Assembly: GCA_014871385.1 (NCBI GenBank)
Contig: CM026431.1
Span: 15,107,118-15,171,117, forward strand
Direction: 5' to 3'
Length of the DNA stretch: 64,000 nt
Origin: Ceratodon purpureus
Lineage: Eukaryota; Streptophyta; Bryopsida; Pseudoditrichales; Ditrichaceae
A model generated the notes under the pieces. The model worked only from the letters and a program-made list of their open reading frames with translations. It made no database searches and was not told the origin of the DNA. A program made the position numbers and the translations under genes. Shown one piece after another: positions 1 to 11,624 of this stretch; the first letter of the stretch is position 1; the number at the start of each line of letters is the position of its first letter.

Positions 1-26
1 TACCTGGAAACACAGCACGTTGCTAT

Positions 27-142
27 GGAGACTTATGAGCACGGGCTGGATTCACGGCAGCTGTGGTTAAGCTGCGGTTTTGTATGACACTGCTGGACTG
101 TCCCACAGCTACCGTGAATCCAGCCTGTGTTCATAAGGTACC
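27..142 (+). other. Near-perfect 35-bp foldback, copy A (miRNA-precursor-like)
   Basis: Arms 32-66 and 103-137 pair over 35 positions with only two G:T wobbles and one C:A mismatch, around a 36-nt loop. Pairing continues outward with TATGG (24-28) against CCATA after a small bulge. Arm length, loop length and near-perfect pairing resemble plant MIRNA precursors. Whether it is transcribed or diced cannot be seen. It sits just inside the left terminal repeat of the element, so it could instead be a structural part of the transposon end. Confidence 0.6.
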
Positions 143-242
143 ATATGTTTTCGACTTCGATTGCCAGAAGAAGTTGATGCTTTCGAGGGTTTTTGCTGGT
201 TTAATTTCTGCTTGCTATGTTTCGTCAATCGTCATAGCTGCC

Positions 243-437
243 ATGAGCAGGGCAGTAGAGCCCGGGAGGTCGTTAGGTAGGGATTCCTCCCAAGGGTTTG
301 TTGAGCCTTTGCGGGAGGATGTGCCGCTCAAGGGTTTGATTGCGCCGCTGGATTCCATGCCGCCAGTGGACTTCGCATTTGCGTATGGATCCGGGGTTTT
401 TACTCAGGCTCTTCATAGTCGTGCGCGTTCGAATGAG
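243..437 (+). pseudogene. TAM41: Captured TAM41-like (Mmp37) exon, copy A
   Basis: An open reading segment starting MSRAVEP contains PPVDFAFAYGSGVF, which matches the nucleotidyltransferase core of TAM41/Mmp37, the mitochondrial phosphatidate cytidylyltransferase of cardiolipin synthesis. The exon ends in AATGAG before GTATGCG, a good splice donor, after residues ARSNE. Nothing resembling the following TAM41 exons (the catalytic YILGVSDP-type region) is nearby; instead a GCR1-like exon follows 37 bp later. I therefore read it as a captured first exon, not a gene. The frame is open, so a short chimeric peptide is possible. Identification rests on this one motif. Confidence 0.65.
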
Positions 438-474
438 GTATGCGTTAGTGAGTTTTGGAAGCCTCTTTCAAGTT

Positions 475-796
475 AATGATCTTGATGCCAGAGTGATTTT
501 GGGAATTAGGATCACGGGGATAAATGTTGGAGCCTCGGCCCTGTCGTTTGCGGGGACTCTCTTCATTGTCATGTGCTACATCTTGTTCAAGGACCTGCGG
601 ATGTTCCCGTTCAAGCTCATCTTCTACTTGTCTCTCTGCGAAAAAGCTTCGGATTCTGTGATCTGTGTTCACCAGAATGTTTTTTGCTGTCATTCACTTG
701 AGTATTATGTTTATGGTGCAGTGGTGAGTGAGCTCATATTGCGTACTGTTTTGTGCTTGTGCAGGACATGCTGGGCAGTCTCTTCAATATGTTAGG
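475..796 (+). pseudogene. GCR1: Captured GCR1-like receptor exons, copy A
   Basis: The reading frame from 475 gives NVGASALSFAGTLFIVM followed by CYILFKDLRMFPFKLIFYL, the first transmembrane segment and loop of the plant seven-helix protein GCR1. A second exon, 765-796, after TTGTGCAG reads DMLGSLFNMLG and continues the same protein; it ends in GG before GTACGTG. Between them the expected donor is missing: after the TCTCTCTGC codons comes GAAAAAGC with no GT. Only about 65 of roughly 320 receptor residues are present, so the piece cannot make a receptor. It follows the TAM41-like exon in the same orientation, giving an artificial chimera. Confidence 0.7.
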
Positions 797-2056
797 GTAC
801 GTGTGTCTGTCATTAATTGATGGATTGGGATTTTTTTCCATCTCAACTAATGCTTCTTGTGAGTCAGTTCATGTGACTAAGCCTGATGCAAGCATGAACT
901 GGATTCGTGCTGATAATGTTCGTGAAAAGGGATGTTGGAGAACTCCTTGTGAGACATTGATATTGGTGTCTGTGACTTCAGTAATCCCAATCACGTGGGC
1001 TGATGCGGAACTTTTCAGGATGCTTATCTTGAATGTGCATGTACTCAACGTAAATGCCCATTTCACTCCGCTAACTATACCCTTACTGTACCACTGCATC
1101 CGGAACTGTCTTCGAAGAGGAGTATACAAGTTATTCGGAAATTGATCTGCAGAATATTTGGTCCTTGTTGGCCATTGAGGCGGAGGTACACAGTATCCTC
1201 TGCAAGAGACGAGCAAGAGACTGTTTTCGATGCGTCTTTGAATGTACATTCGAACAGAGATGTTCTTGCCATTTCATAACTAAGCTAATGCTGCGGAATG
1301 TTGTGTAGCTGATGACTGGTTAGGAAGGAATGCTGTATGAAAGAAAGGTAGTGGGGGCCGGTTGATAAGATAGTGCAGATCAATGAACGTAGGCAATGAA
1401 TAGCAAATGCATTTACTGCTCGAAGAGTGACACACATGGTTATGGTCATTGAAGCTCATACTACATAACTGAAGTTTGTGCACAAATGATACCTACGAGC
1501 TGCAGATACTCGTCTGTGCGGCAGGTGTAACAGGAAAACCCTGGCAAAAGAAACTTATTGGCAATGTGCATAAAAGACAGAAGTTTGTTTATTAAAAATA
1601 AAAAAAGAGAGATTAAATCATTCGTTTGAGCCATCTGCACCTCAAACATGACTTCATTTCCTAAGAGCATCCAAAGTGCCTGTCACTAATACGCATGAAT
1701 ATGCTAGTCTCCACTACGGTATTGAATGGGATCTGCGTCGACAAATTAAAACAAACCATGATACAAGGAATGGGAAGAACGCTGCTCAGCACTAAATGTC
1801 ACTTCGTTGGCTCATTCCGGCAAAAACTCTAAATACACATTAAATGGTCAGCCAAGGTACCGCAGAAGGACACCTCATTGCCCAGAACGAACCCTTTGTT
1901 GTCTATGAATCTGCACATCAAAATGAGTGTAAGGAAATGCACTGCATTATGCATATCATGAATCCAGAACCGCGCATTTAATTCAATTGTAAAGATAGAT
2001 AATGACAAATACCACCAAATAAGTACATCAGTACAAATGGAGACCAAAGACAAGCA

Positions 2057-3650
2057 AACCATATATTCGTAATTTTGGGAAAATTCCGGTATTTTGGGAT
2101 TCAGTGAAGGTCTGTGTTTGGAGTTAATTTCCGGCGATTATTTAGTTCAAAACTTACATTCTCTTCTCACCGAGGCCAAAAGGAAATTTGTTTCTTTATT
2201 GAGCAGTTTCTTTATTGTTAAACAATCTTCTGTTCTTTGTCAATTGTGTTTGATACAAATGGACAACAACACGCAATGTATTTCTTTGTATTAAGCCCTT
2301 CATAGTTATATGTCTTTCATTTATGTACGGCTCCTTTGATATAGAACCCTAGACTTATCAATTTGTTGTGTTTTTTAACAAAATCTATCAATTTTTTCGT
2401 AGTTCATGCTTTGATTTTAGATTCCTAATATCCGTGGAATTCCTCAATAAATGTGGTCTGATAGAAGACAAATATGGCTTTTTGTTTTCTTCTGGACTAA
2501 TCATTGCAATGAAATTTAGCTTCCAGTACAAATTCGAAATGTCATTAACGATTGACCTCTACCATCATTTACAAACATTTTAACCCTTTAGTGCCCAGCT
2601 CGTTTTGGGGGGAGAACTGCTTTTTTGCGACCCGAGCATGATCATTCTTCAACTGCAAGCGGAGTTTGAGGATTTTTCTGAATCAGAATAATGGAATCAG
2701 TGGCTAACCCGATTAGTTTCTCAATGCATGACTTAGTTCAGATTCAGACTGGGGCTATTCCGAGTGGTTGACATGTATTTGAGCACGTTTAGTGTCCTCA
2801 AAATTAGAATACAGTTAGTGTGCTCCCGAGTCATTAAGCGAAATTGAGGTGGAAAAAATCGACAAATCTAGAGGCTCTCGAACGGGACTCTCAAGAGGTA
2901 TAGAGATGTTCTAAAAAAAGAATCACGTGAAAAATATTTTTTTCGTAATTGTTATACAATTGTTCACGGCCAAGACAGGCACAAGGATACAATTTAAGCA
3001 AAACAGTTCACATGGAATTCCAATGACCTCCAAGAGTTGATCATGAGATTGCAATGGTCATAGTGAAGTGATCCACATGTAAACCAAGAGGAACCAACAA
3101 ATTAGGACTAATCCACTGCACATTCCCCCTAAATGGACACAATGCAATTCCTGCCCTATACTCTAGGATCCACTCATATCTTTCCTTCTACCCTGATGCA
3201 CGACGAACAAATTGCCGACACTTGGCATTTCTTTTCGCAAGAGACTGTGAGCTGATCACGGATGCGCCATAAGGATACGTATCTGGTTCTCCTTTCCCCT
3301 TCCACATTCATCATTGTTACGTCAGTTACCCAGAATGTTAAAAAAATGTAATGTAAAAAAGTGTCGAAAGTGTAAATGGAATAGGCAAAACCAAGCCAAC
3401 ATTCAAATACACCTAATCCCCCGTAAGAACACAGTTGAAGCGTTTCTGGATCTGGATTGTTCTCTTCACAACATGTCAAAAGTAAAATCCCCAACACACA
3501 TCTTCTCAGGGAACTCCCATAGGAACGGCAAACGTAGCTTTGCCAAGACACCCCGCCCAAATAAGCTGGCGAGACAGCTTTCACACGAAAACGTAGATTT
3601 TTTCAGAGACGTAGCTTATTAGATGTAGCTTCTGCACAGAGATCCTACTA
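2057..3650. other. AT-rich spacer without a supportable gene
   Basis: This is where copy A loses its match to B, C and D. Short open frames exist on both strands around 3170-3620, but none has recognisable motifs or matching splice sites. A TTAACCCTTTAGTG at 2581 resembles the ends of the TTAA-flanked elements at 6591 and 7793, but I found no matching inverted end. Confidence 0.5.
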
Positions 3651-4590
3651 GTGCTTGAGGCTCAGCTTATTTATTCAGTGCCTAACCCCACACAGAACTC
3701 CAATTACTCTCGTCTCATCAAACTCAAGCCCACTCAAACTCTCACCAGCTCGACACACACCCCACTGATTGCAACGTCCCTTGAACCCAACTGGTGCGAA
3801 AGCTCCAATCCGTCACATCTGAGCTACAATCAGTACTGCAAACACTCAATGAGCTTGCCCCTTGGGCCTTCCGCTGGACCAGTACCCCCACCGTCACTGG
3901 AACAATAATACACCTGTTGCCATCGACACCGAGTAGTCATATTAATTCAAGATGACTGATCGACCGAAGTGATCAGACACAGTACTGGTCTCACACGAGA
4001 ACCGAGAGGGGTTGCCTCTTCCACACTCCACACAGCTGCCTGCAGTACCACGCGGGAACAGTAACTGCAACGGACTCCTTCCTTCCTTCCCATCACGTGG
4101 TCCGGACGTCCGGCCCTGCTGCAACATCCAAGCTCATGTCGATCAACATCGACCCAACCAGTGAATGAGTCGTTTTACTAGCTCGATGAGATGGATGGCT
4201 TGCTCGGCATTCATCTCGCACATGAGTCCCTTGTCATGTGAGTCACGGCTCGCGACTGCCATTGGACCCGGTCGAGGCAGACGAGGTCGCATCTCTCTGT
4301 CTGGTTCTGGCAAAGTTGCAGGTTTCGGAGTTTCGTGACGTCCACCGGCGTAGGACATGTCCAAGCACGAGAGTGTTGTGTGATTTGGGTGATGTCTTGG
4401 GCAACAGTGGCAAGGTAGTAGTACTGTGAGTTGATGTTACCTGGAGTTTAGCAGGCCGAGTTTTTGTTTTCTTGTTTTTTTTGTTTTGCTTGAAGGAAAT
4501 GAAACAGAATTTATTGCAGAGAAAAATGAAATTACAAGCCCTCAATATTGGACAAAGTCTAGGGCTAGCCAGCCAAGTTTGGCCAAGTGG
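3651..4590. repeat. Duplicated segment, partner of 30060-31050
   Basis: The segment beginning GGCTCAGCTTATTTATTCAG recurs at about 30060, with substitutions and small indels, up to GCCAGCCAAGTTTGGCCAAG near 4583 and 31040. A plus-strand open frame starting around NPTQNSNYSRLIKLKPTQ is kept in both copies (ending near 3908 and 30379), and minus-strand frames reading CEMNAEQAIHLIELVKR (about 4150-4230) look exon-like. I do not recognise any of these. They may be captured gene pieces like those in the neighbouring blocks. Confidence 0.6.
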
Positions 4591-5885
4591 GTTGGTTGTG
4601 TGTGTGATGTTACCTGGAGCAGCTGGAGTGGCTGCTCAAGGTAATTCATGTCAGTTCTCTGTGAATTTTTAGGAGGGCTGATCAATGTTTCTGGTGGTTG
4701 GAAGGGGTGGTTGGTTTGGTGTAGGGTAGCTGCTGTATGAGTGAATAGTTAAATATTACAGGAGTACTGGAGGGATGATTGCATGATGCACGGGTTTGAC
4801 CGTTTGACTGGAGAAGGTTTGACTGGGTTGGGGCAATGGGGGTGGTACTTTACCATCCTTTAGGAGATTAGGCACTATGAATGTATAACAATAAAACACG
4901 TAAGGTCGAGCCATCCATAACTGATCACTTAAGGATTTTAGCATATGATGTTAACCCTTGAAGATCAAATGCTTGCTCGATCCCGCACTGCAAAATCTCT
5001 TTTAAACTAACAAAGTATAGATCTCTTTAAGATGCTCGGTTTGACATTCTAAAAACCCCATTTGATGCAATGGAGTATAAAATATGAACAAGATTCTTCC
5101 GAAATAAAACCAAGCTGAAGGGGCTGGGGTTAACTCCTAAGGTATCAACTCAACAAAAATGGTTTTATTTGGGGTCCGGCAAGGCTCTCCATAGGTCAAT
5201 TTTTATAGCATGAAGATCTTATTTTGGCACTGTATAGACAATTATCATATTTTTCTGACAAGATCATTCGTGCTTCAAAATTCCTCATACTTTCGAAGAT
5301 ATCACCAGTCAAAGTTTGAAAATACTATTAGGGCATACTAAAATATGCCCATAGCCTAGAGGACATACTGAAATCTGCCCATAGGACATACTAAAATCTG
5401 CCCATAGGACATACTAAAATCTGCCCAAAACAACAATATATGTTTAAAATCTTCCCAACTTAACTAGATCACAAAACTTCAAAACTTCACCAAAAATTGA
5501 GATTTTTAATTTATTTTCAAGTTTTGTTTTTTTTACATGTAAATACAGTTCAAAGGCATGATTGCATCACTTGGATTTTCAATCCAATATTTTTCCATAT
5601 GCCTTTTTTACTATCATAGACCGGCCTTTGTTCTTGAATTCAAGCATACCTCCATGTGAAAAATCAACCATTTCTTTAGGTTTTATAGGTCGTATAAGGA
5701 AAAAAATCCATGGACATATTTCTAATCCATCTAGGAACAAGAATTTGAAGAGCCTCACATCAAATTTGCGTCTGAAATTGGTTTCTTTGGCTCACAAAAA
5801 CACTTGACCTCCATTTTGCAACAAGGGAAAAAAAAAACTTCGTTTTACAACACAAGTTTTTAAATTGGTTGAATAGTTTTTTTTA
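4591..5885. other. AT-rich spacer without a supportable gene
   Basis: This part is not shared with the paralogous segment, which has different sequence at 31051-32244. Apart from the short tandem array at 5331-5427 I see only low-complexity AT-rich DNA. Confidence 0.5.
5331..5427. repeat. Short tandem array, about 23-bp unit, four degenerate copies
   Basis: The unit GGACATACTAAAATCTGCCC with CATA spacers is repeated about four times, with the first copies degenerate (GGGCATACTAAAATATGCCC). Each unit also contains a partial palindrome (GGGCATAC and its complement-like TATGCCC). Confidence 0.75.
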
Positions 5886-6026
5886 TAGTATAGTTTTTTG
5901 ATAGAATCTATATTAATTGAATCATTCTTAAATAATATCTTCTCTAAACAAATAAGTCAAAGGGGTTATATACACATTTGTGGACGGATATTTCCGGGGA
6001 TATTCTTACCGGTCTTTCTACACAAT

Positions 6027-6305
6027 CAGGGTTGTCATAACGGACGGACATGGGCTAAATCTGGCAGTCCGGACGGCACTTCGGACGAACGGACGGACCG
6101 GTGTGTCCCATTTATCGGACATAGCGGTCCCCTAGAAAAAAATTAATAGGTATTTATCTTCAATATGTGCAAGATAATCTTCAATATATGCAAGATTGGG
6201 ACGGTCAACCCTAAGTCTTGGTCAAACGGACCTCCTCTGACCCCTAATGGACGGACGAACGGACTGGACGGTCTTTCGGATAGGGAGGCCCTATGAACAA
6301 CCATG
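6027..6305. mobile_element. Small nonautonomous hAT-like element (279 bp)
   Basis: The insert starts CAGGGTTGTCAT and ends with the complement of CATGGTTGTTCAT, fitting the CAGGG-type ends of hAT elements. It is flanked by a perfect 8-bp direct repeat TACACAAT (6019-6026 and 6306-6313), the hAT target duplication length. The paralogous copy near 32316 carries a single CTACACAATACAAAT without the insert, a clean empty site. Internally it is rich in GGACGGAC-type motifs and has no coding capacity. Confidence 0.85.
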
Positions 6306-6590
6306 TACACAATACAAATAAGAGGATATACTTCAGATTAAATTCTTATAGCACACCTTATTATACATTAATCCATTAATTTTTTAAAACCTAACTTAGA
6401 GACTTAAGGAGTTAAGATGGATGTAGCAAAAAGAATTAAAACTACCTAGGATCATGGAAAAACTACACAAATGAATATAACCTTCTCTCTAATTGTCAAG
6501 AGCATAAACACAAATCACATCCCATAGAACTTTTATAGTTTGGTGCCTACAACTTAAATCTTCAAATCATATCCAAATTTTGATCATTAA

Positions 6591-7506
6591 CCCCTAAAAA
6601 TCCAGGAAAGCCAAAACGGCTTTTTCGCGATTTTGGGCAGCCAAGATGAAGGGGTTAAAATTGATATTTTTGCCTAAGATTTTTACTAGATGCTCCTTAT
6701 ACTGTAATGTATATATAGTAAAAATTTCAAAGCCATATTCCAATTTTAAGACCTTCAACTAGAAATTTTTGTTTTCAAAGCTAAAACGGCCAGCTTAAAA
6801 TTAGGCTTTCTTAGATTTTTTTTTCTTGAAATATGTTCATAACCAAATTACCACTCAACTTCCAAAGAGACCCAAGTCAAAAAATATACCAAATTTACAA
6901 TGGCAGCATCCAAAAATTACAAAGACAAGCTTCAAATTTTTGAATCATTTCTTTCAAAATTCGTCAAAATTTGAGATTTTGAAATTTTTCAAAAATAATT
7001 TCGCCCAAAAATCAAAAATTTAGAAAGGCACCTAACCGTAGTTTAGATTTTTCTAAAACCAAGTATACATAACGTCATACATGTTTTACAATATCAACAG
7101 TTTTAGACTTGCTTCTAGAAAACAATTATTATGAAGTTCCTAAAAAAGAAATGAGTCTCTAAAATTTTGCATGGAGATACCCAACTTGATTACCTACATG
7201 GAAAAAATATGAGCAAATTGTTTGGGAAAAAAATCTGCAACTCTCTGATTGCACCATTTTGACTATGTCATTTGAGCAATGGCCAAAAAAAGTTTTGCTG
7301 CAACTTTGAATGTTATAATCTCTAAGATGGTAAACATCCAACAACTTAAACTTTAAATAGTACTTCTAAAGAAGGTAAATTATAAGATCTTATGGTTGGA
7401 TGTCTAAAAAAAGCAATTTTTTGGTCTACATCGTCGTTCCTACAAGGTGGTCAAAAATGGCTGTTTTGGATTTTGGAACCTCCAAAACTCGCTGGATTTT
7501 TAGGGC
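6591..7506. mobile_element. TTAA-flanked nonautonomous element 1 (916 bp)
   Basis: The ends CCCCTAAAAATCCAGG and GCTGGATTTTTAGGGC are inverted repeats (14 of 16 positions), and TTAA borders both sides (6587-6590, 7507-7510). The paralogue near 32589 reads CATCATTAAGAG without the insert. TTAA duplication with C-rich ends recalls piggyBac-like elements, but I see no coding sequence and cannot exclude another TTAA- or TAA-targeting family. Confidence 0.75.
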
Positions 7507-7792
7507 TTAAGAGTTAACCTACATTCTTGAAAAAAATTGTTTGTTTTTCAAGGATCTATTTTTTTGAAAATAATTCTATCATTTTAATGATATTAAGTGA
7601 CAAAATTTTATTATACAATAGAGCTTGGTTTGTCTCACAGTTCACTCAACTTATTCACGCTGAAATCTATAGAATAAGACAAGTGATACTTTGCGTTTTG
7701 ACTTTGTCTTATGGCACTTAATTATCTTTAGTGACACACACATGGTATTGATGTTTTGAATACACATACGGTATTGATGTTTTGGACTTTAA

Positions 7793-8726
7793 CCCCTAAA
7801 GGTCCAGGAAACTCGATTTGGATTTTTGCTATTTCGGGCAGCCTAGTTGAAGAGGTTAAAAGTATATTTTTGCTTAATATTTTTATTGGATGCTCCCTTT
7901 ACCGCAACTTGCAAGATGTACGTGGTAAAATTTTCAAAGCCAAATTCCAATTTTAGAACCGTCATATAGAAATTTTAGGTTTCAAGTCCAAAATGGGCAG
8001 TTTAAAATTAGGTTATTTTTCAAAATTTTTTAGAAGTATGTTCATAAGCAAATCATTACTCAAAATCAAAAGTGACCCAAGCCAAAAAGTTTACCAATTT
8101 TACAAAGGCAGCCTCCAAAAATTACATGAACAAGCTTCAAAGTTTTCTATAGTTTTACAATTCTTCCTTTCAAAATTGTCAAAATTTATATTTTAAGAAT
8201 TTTTCAATTATTTTTTCTTCCAAAATTTACAAACTCATAGATGTAAATTTTCACCGTTCATTTTTTTTCCAAACCAAAAATCATTTAATGTTATTTAAGT
8301 TTTACCATATTGACGATTTTGTACCTGCTTTTAGAAAATAATATGCATGAAGGCCAAAAAATCAAAATAAGTCTTCAAAATTTTGCATGGAGGTGCCCAA
8401 CTTAGTTACCTACATGGAAAAAAATATGAGCAAAATGTTTGGGGTAACAATCATCAAGTCTCCCTTGGCACCATTTGGACAATGCCTTTCGAGGAAAGCC
8501 AAGAAAAGAAAAAGAGTAAACTTTGAACATTATAATCTCACAAATGGTAAAGATCCAACAATTGAAATTTAACATTGTGTTAGTGCAAGTAGTTAGGTTG
8601 ATGATCTCACGGTTGGAAATACAAGATTAGCAAATTTTATAGGAAACATACATCAATTTCCATACCGTGGTCAAAATCTGCAGTTTTCAGTTTTGGAAGT
8701 GCCAAAATACCTTGGACCTTTAGGGG
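7793..8726. mobile_element. TTAA-flanked nonautonomous element 2 (934 bp)
   Basis: It starts CCCCTAAAGGTCCAGG and ends in the complement of CCCCTAAAGGTCCAAG (15 of 16), with TTAA at 7789-7792 and 8727-8730. The C paralogue near 32840 reads GGACTATAAAGAGG, consistent with an empty site. Its interior is a diverged relative of the element at 6591-7506 (for example shared TGGAGGTGCCCAACTT-like and ATATGAGCAAA stretches), so the two are separate insertions of one family. Confidence 0.75.
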
Positions 8727-8855
8727 TTAAGGAGGCACCAAAATTCATAAAATCATTATTTTCAGAATTCATTACTGAGGTTAGATAGATTTCTAACAAC
8801 TTTCCAATATGAAAAAAAAAAAAATTAAAATTTAAAATTTAAAATAAAAATGGAT

Positions 8856-9049
8856 TGAGGCCCTCGGGTCCTTTGATGCTGTTTGGACTGCTGGTGAGAT
8901 TTTTTGCCCTAGAGTAGGTTACAAAATTAGTTGGAAACCTACAGCTCATGCTGGTCCTATTGTTGTTTGGTGACTTTTTCCCCCGCCTTGGAGTTGGTCC
9001 AATGAGGGCTTGTTATTTTCCCCCTTGCAAAAGATTTTCTTTCATTTGC

Positions 9050-9106
<57 letters not shown>
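8856..9106 (+). mobile_element. Poly(A)-tailed retroposon (SINE or 5'-truncated LINE end)
   Basis: A 251-bp insert, absent from the paralogous site near 32935, ends in 55 consecutive A residues (9052-9106). Its body is more GC-rich than the surroundings (GGCCCTCGGGTCC, CCCCCGCCTTGG). A 3' poly(A) tail at an insertion boundary indicates reverse transcription. I see no clear target duplication and no convincing A and B boxes, so the class is open. Confidence 0.65.
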
Positions 9107-9108
<2 letters not shown>

Positions 9109-11624
9109 AAAATTGTCATTTGCATGACTGTTATGGAACTTGGAAAAATGAGATCGACCTGTTTTTGGTCGTTTAGGCTATTTGTACAGGCGTAATCATT
9201 TGTGGTGACCTTTCATGATCTTTAATAACCTTCTTCAAAGGTATTTGACATCTTCTTCTGAATTGGCTTTATATAATTTGAAACACTTACATATCATCGT
9301 TGAATTCTATATTAAGATAAGATGAAGCCTGAGTAATAGGATAAATTATCTCAAAAATGGAATATAATTGGTTGGTGAAGAAGTACTAAATCAAATAATC
9401 TCATTGATAATTTGATAAATTATTTTAATGCCCGTAGAAGCTTAGAAAAGTCATTTTATTTACACTAGTATTGAAAGCTTAGAAAAGAGTGCAAATTTTA
9501 TAAATAGGTTGAACAATTTCAAGTTACAAAGGGTAGTGTCAAAGTTTGACCAAAAATAAATGTTGCAAAGTAGCTGGGAAAATTGAAACCTACTTTAATT
9601 TTTACAATCTCAAATGAAGAAAAATCAACAATATATTTTTGGTATATCTGAGTAGTATACCAAGTTACTTTTAAGATCTTACTACAAAATCTATCAAAAA
9701 TGCTTCCACTGAGATTTATTGCGTTTCAAGTAAATATAGGTACTTCTTGGCACTTTTGGCCAATTTCCAAGAATGAAATTCAAGGGCTAAGAAGGTCCAA
9801 GCTATATCATCTAAAACATACATTATAATAAAAACCTACAAGTATTCGTTGATCTCAACGCACGCATAAAAGTTATTCAAGGACTTTGGTGATACTTTCA
9901 TACAATGAAGTGTCGAATTTCCTTGCTCAACTTAACTATCATAATTTCAAGCAAGGATATGTGAAATGTCCTTGCCCATAACATATCACGCTCTAAATTG
10001 AGTAATTGTTAACTTGTCAATTATGAATCATCAATTGTCAAGACCATCGGGGGTGGTGTATGCTTTGGAGCAAGGGCTCTTGGAGCAAGGGCTCTTGGCA
10101 GTGATTAATTTTACGGCCACACTTTGATGATGACACTTCAAAAAAGTCTAGTTTTCAGAGGCCTTGGGCTAATCATTAAGTGTAAACCAAACTTTGAACG
10201 AGACGAGTGACTATGTGCAAAAAAGACAATGTTGTGTATTTATATAATTACTTCATAATGGTAACTATAGAACACTCTCTTTCCATCGGTTAAAATTGAT
10301 TTTAAAATACTAAAATAACATTTCACGGTTAGAAATTATCTCTCGTTTTGTAACAAGTGAATAATTTGTGCCTCTCTCACCAAAAATCTAGGGGGACCCT
10401 TCAACATTAACTACTAGGCCTTTTTTATGACGTTTTCAAGACCTCAATTCCTTCAATCATTTTATTTTTATTTTTTGGAAGTGTAAACCCAAGTCATCCA
10501 CGAACGAGTTGTGACATCCAATCACACATTTTACAGCTCCATGGGATGAGTTCTTGGTCTGTAAAGAAATTGAAGGGCAAATTCTTAATCATTATGACTA
10601 ATAATTAATTCGAATGACTTCATGACAACCACCTTCATTACCAAATGTTGGATCCTCATGATGATAGACATTATTTCAAAAACATATTTCTATGATGTAT
10701 ATTCTCTGCCACTGCGACATTTTCATATATCAATCTGATTCAATCTTATTTGCCTTATTCAAGATTTGGCTCTAGATTTCTTATCATACCTGACCTCAAG
10801 ATCAAATGAAGTTTCTAGTCCTTTGTGACTTGTAACCTCCTACAGATTCTTATCCAACCTGAACTCCAGACTGTCACAATCTCTAACAGTTCAATAGATT
10901 CCTAAACAATATGTACTAGGTTTTGCAACTGTCATATTCTCAAATGATTAGTTCTAACTACTCTTTGGAGAGCTGGAGAATTTATTCCTGAAGATTGCAA
11001 CTGTCTCCTTGTCAAATCATCAATTCTATCAAGCAGTTGGGAACTCTCAAATGCATTGAGGTTTGAAGTGTATGTCTACAATGACCATGCTTATAGTCAA
11101 CCATGCCATGCAATATAAACGAACACATGCGATTCCATGATTTTGTAACGCTCAAGGGGTCCCTCAAATGGCAACATGGAATATTATTAACAACATGGAA
11201 TATTATTGGCAACATGGAATAAATATCATTTTTGGAACATTTTGTGGACTGTGAATCTTGTGCTTCCCGGGTCCAATAGAATTTGCAAGGTTAACCGTTG
11301 CAGCTGCTACGTGGTGAGACAGGCACCTGAGGTGGGAGGGCTTGCATTCTCAGCATAAACAACCCAACCAAAAGAGCTCAAGGAGTGTCTCAGGATGGGA
11401 AAAACCAACACAGACAATTTACATAATGGACTCGAATCCTGAACCAAGTCCGTTAGAGAGATGCCACCTCGGGAGCAACGACACTCCCGGGTGTACTCAG
11501 ACTGAAGCAAAGTGGGCTCTGTAATCACCGCCTTGGATGCAATAAATAGCTGAGCCTGAAGGAGGCAACCCACAGTTCATTTTCAGTTTTTGCCCCGGGT
11601 TTGAGAGCCTAGCTGTCTAACACG

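Larger units (their letters stand above)
1..2056 (+). mobile_element. Pack-type gene-capture element, copy A (cut by window edge)
   Basis: Direct comparison shows this stretch to be a copy of 11819-13870 and 35750-37790. It starts inside the left terminal repeat (the CAGCACGTTGCTA inner end is at 13-25), then has the same order of parts: foldback, TAM41-like exon, GCR1-like exons and, on the minus strand near 1845-1911, the last exon of an unrecognised captured gene. In A that last exon has lost one base (GGCAATGAGG where B has GGCAACGACGG), shifting its frame. Homology ends near 2056, inside the intron that precedes the next exon of that gene, so the right half of the element is missing here. 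Confidence 0.7.
5886..11624. repeat. Duplicated AT-rich segment upstream of copy B, partner of 32245-35555
   Basis: From AGTATAGTTTTTTGATAGAA at 5886 onward this matches 32245 onward, colinearly up to the left terminal repeat of the Pack-type block. The B version is longer because it holds four insertions absent from the C version (6027-6305, 6591-7506, 7793-8726, 8856-9106). The C version has its own additions, for example a GGGTTTAAGGGTTAAGGG-containing stretch near 33007-33085 and a roughly 60-bp tandem duplication near 34880-34990. No gene with supportable exons is seen in it. Confidence 0.8.

Noticed and set aside
102-125. Resemblance of the foldback 3' arm to miR396 (shared CCACAGCT and spaced matches)
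   Set aside because: Only about 14 of 21 positions match, the seed differs, and miR396 lies on the 5' arm of its precursor, so this is probably coincidence.
243-437. Reading the TAM41-like exon as part of an intact gene
   Set aside because: No downstream TAM41 exon follows in any of the three copies.
475-796. Reading the GCR1-like region as a functional receptor gene
   Set aside because: Only one or two of seven helices are present, the donor is missing, it is fused to a TAM41-like exon, and copy C has two stops.
4952-5135. A further TTAA-flanked element between TTAACCCTTGAAG and GCTGGGGTTAA
   Set aside because: The ends do not pair well enough, and no paralogous empty site is available.
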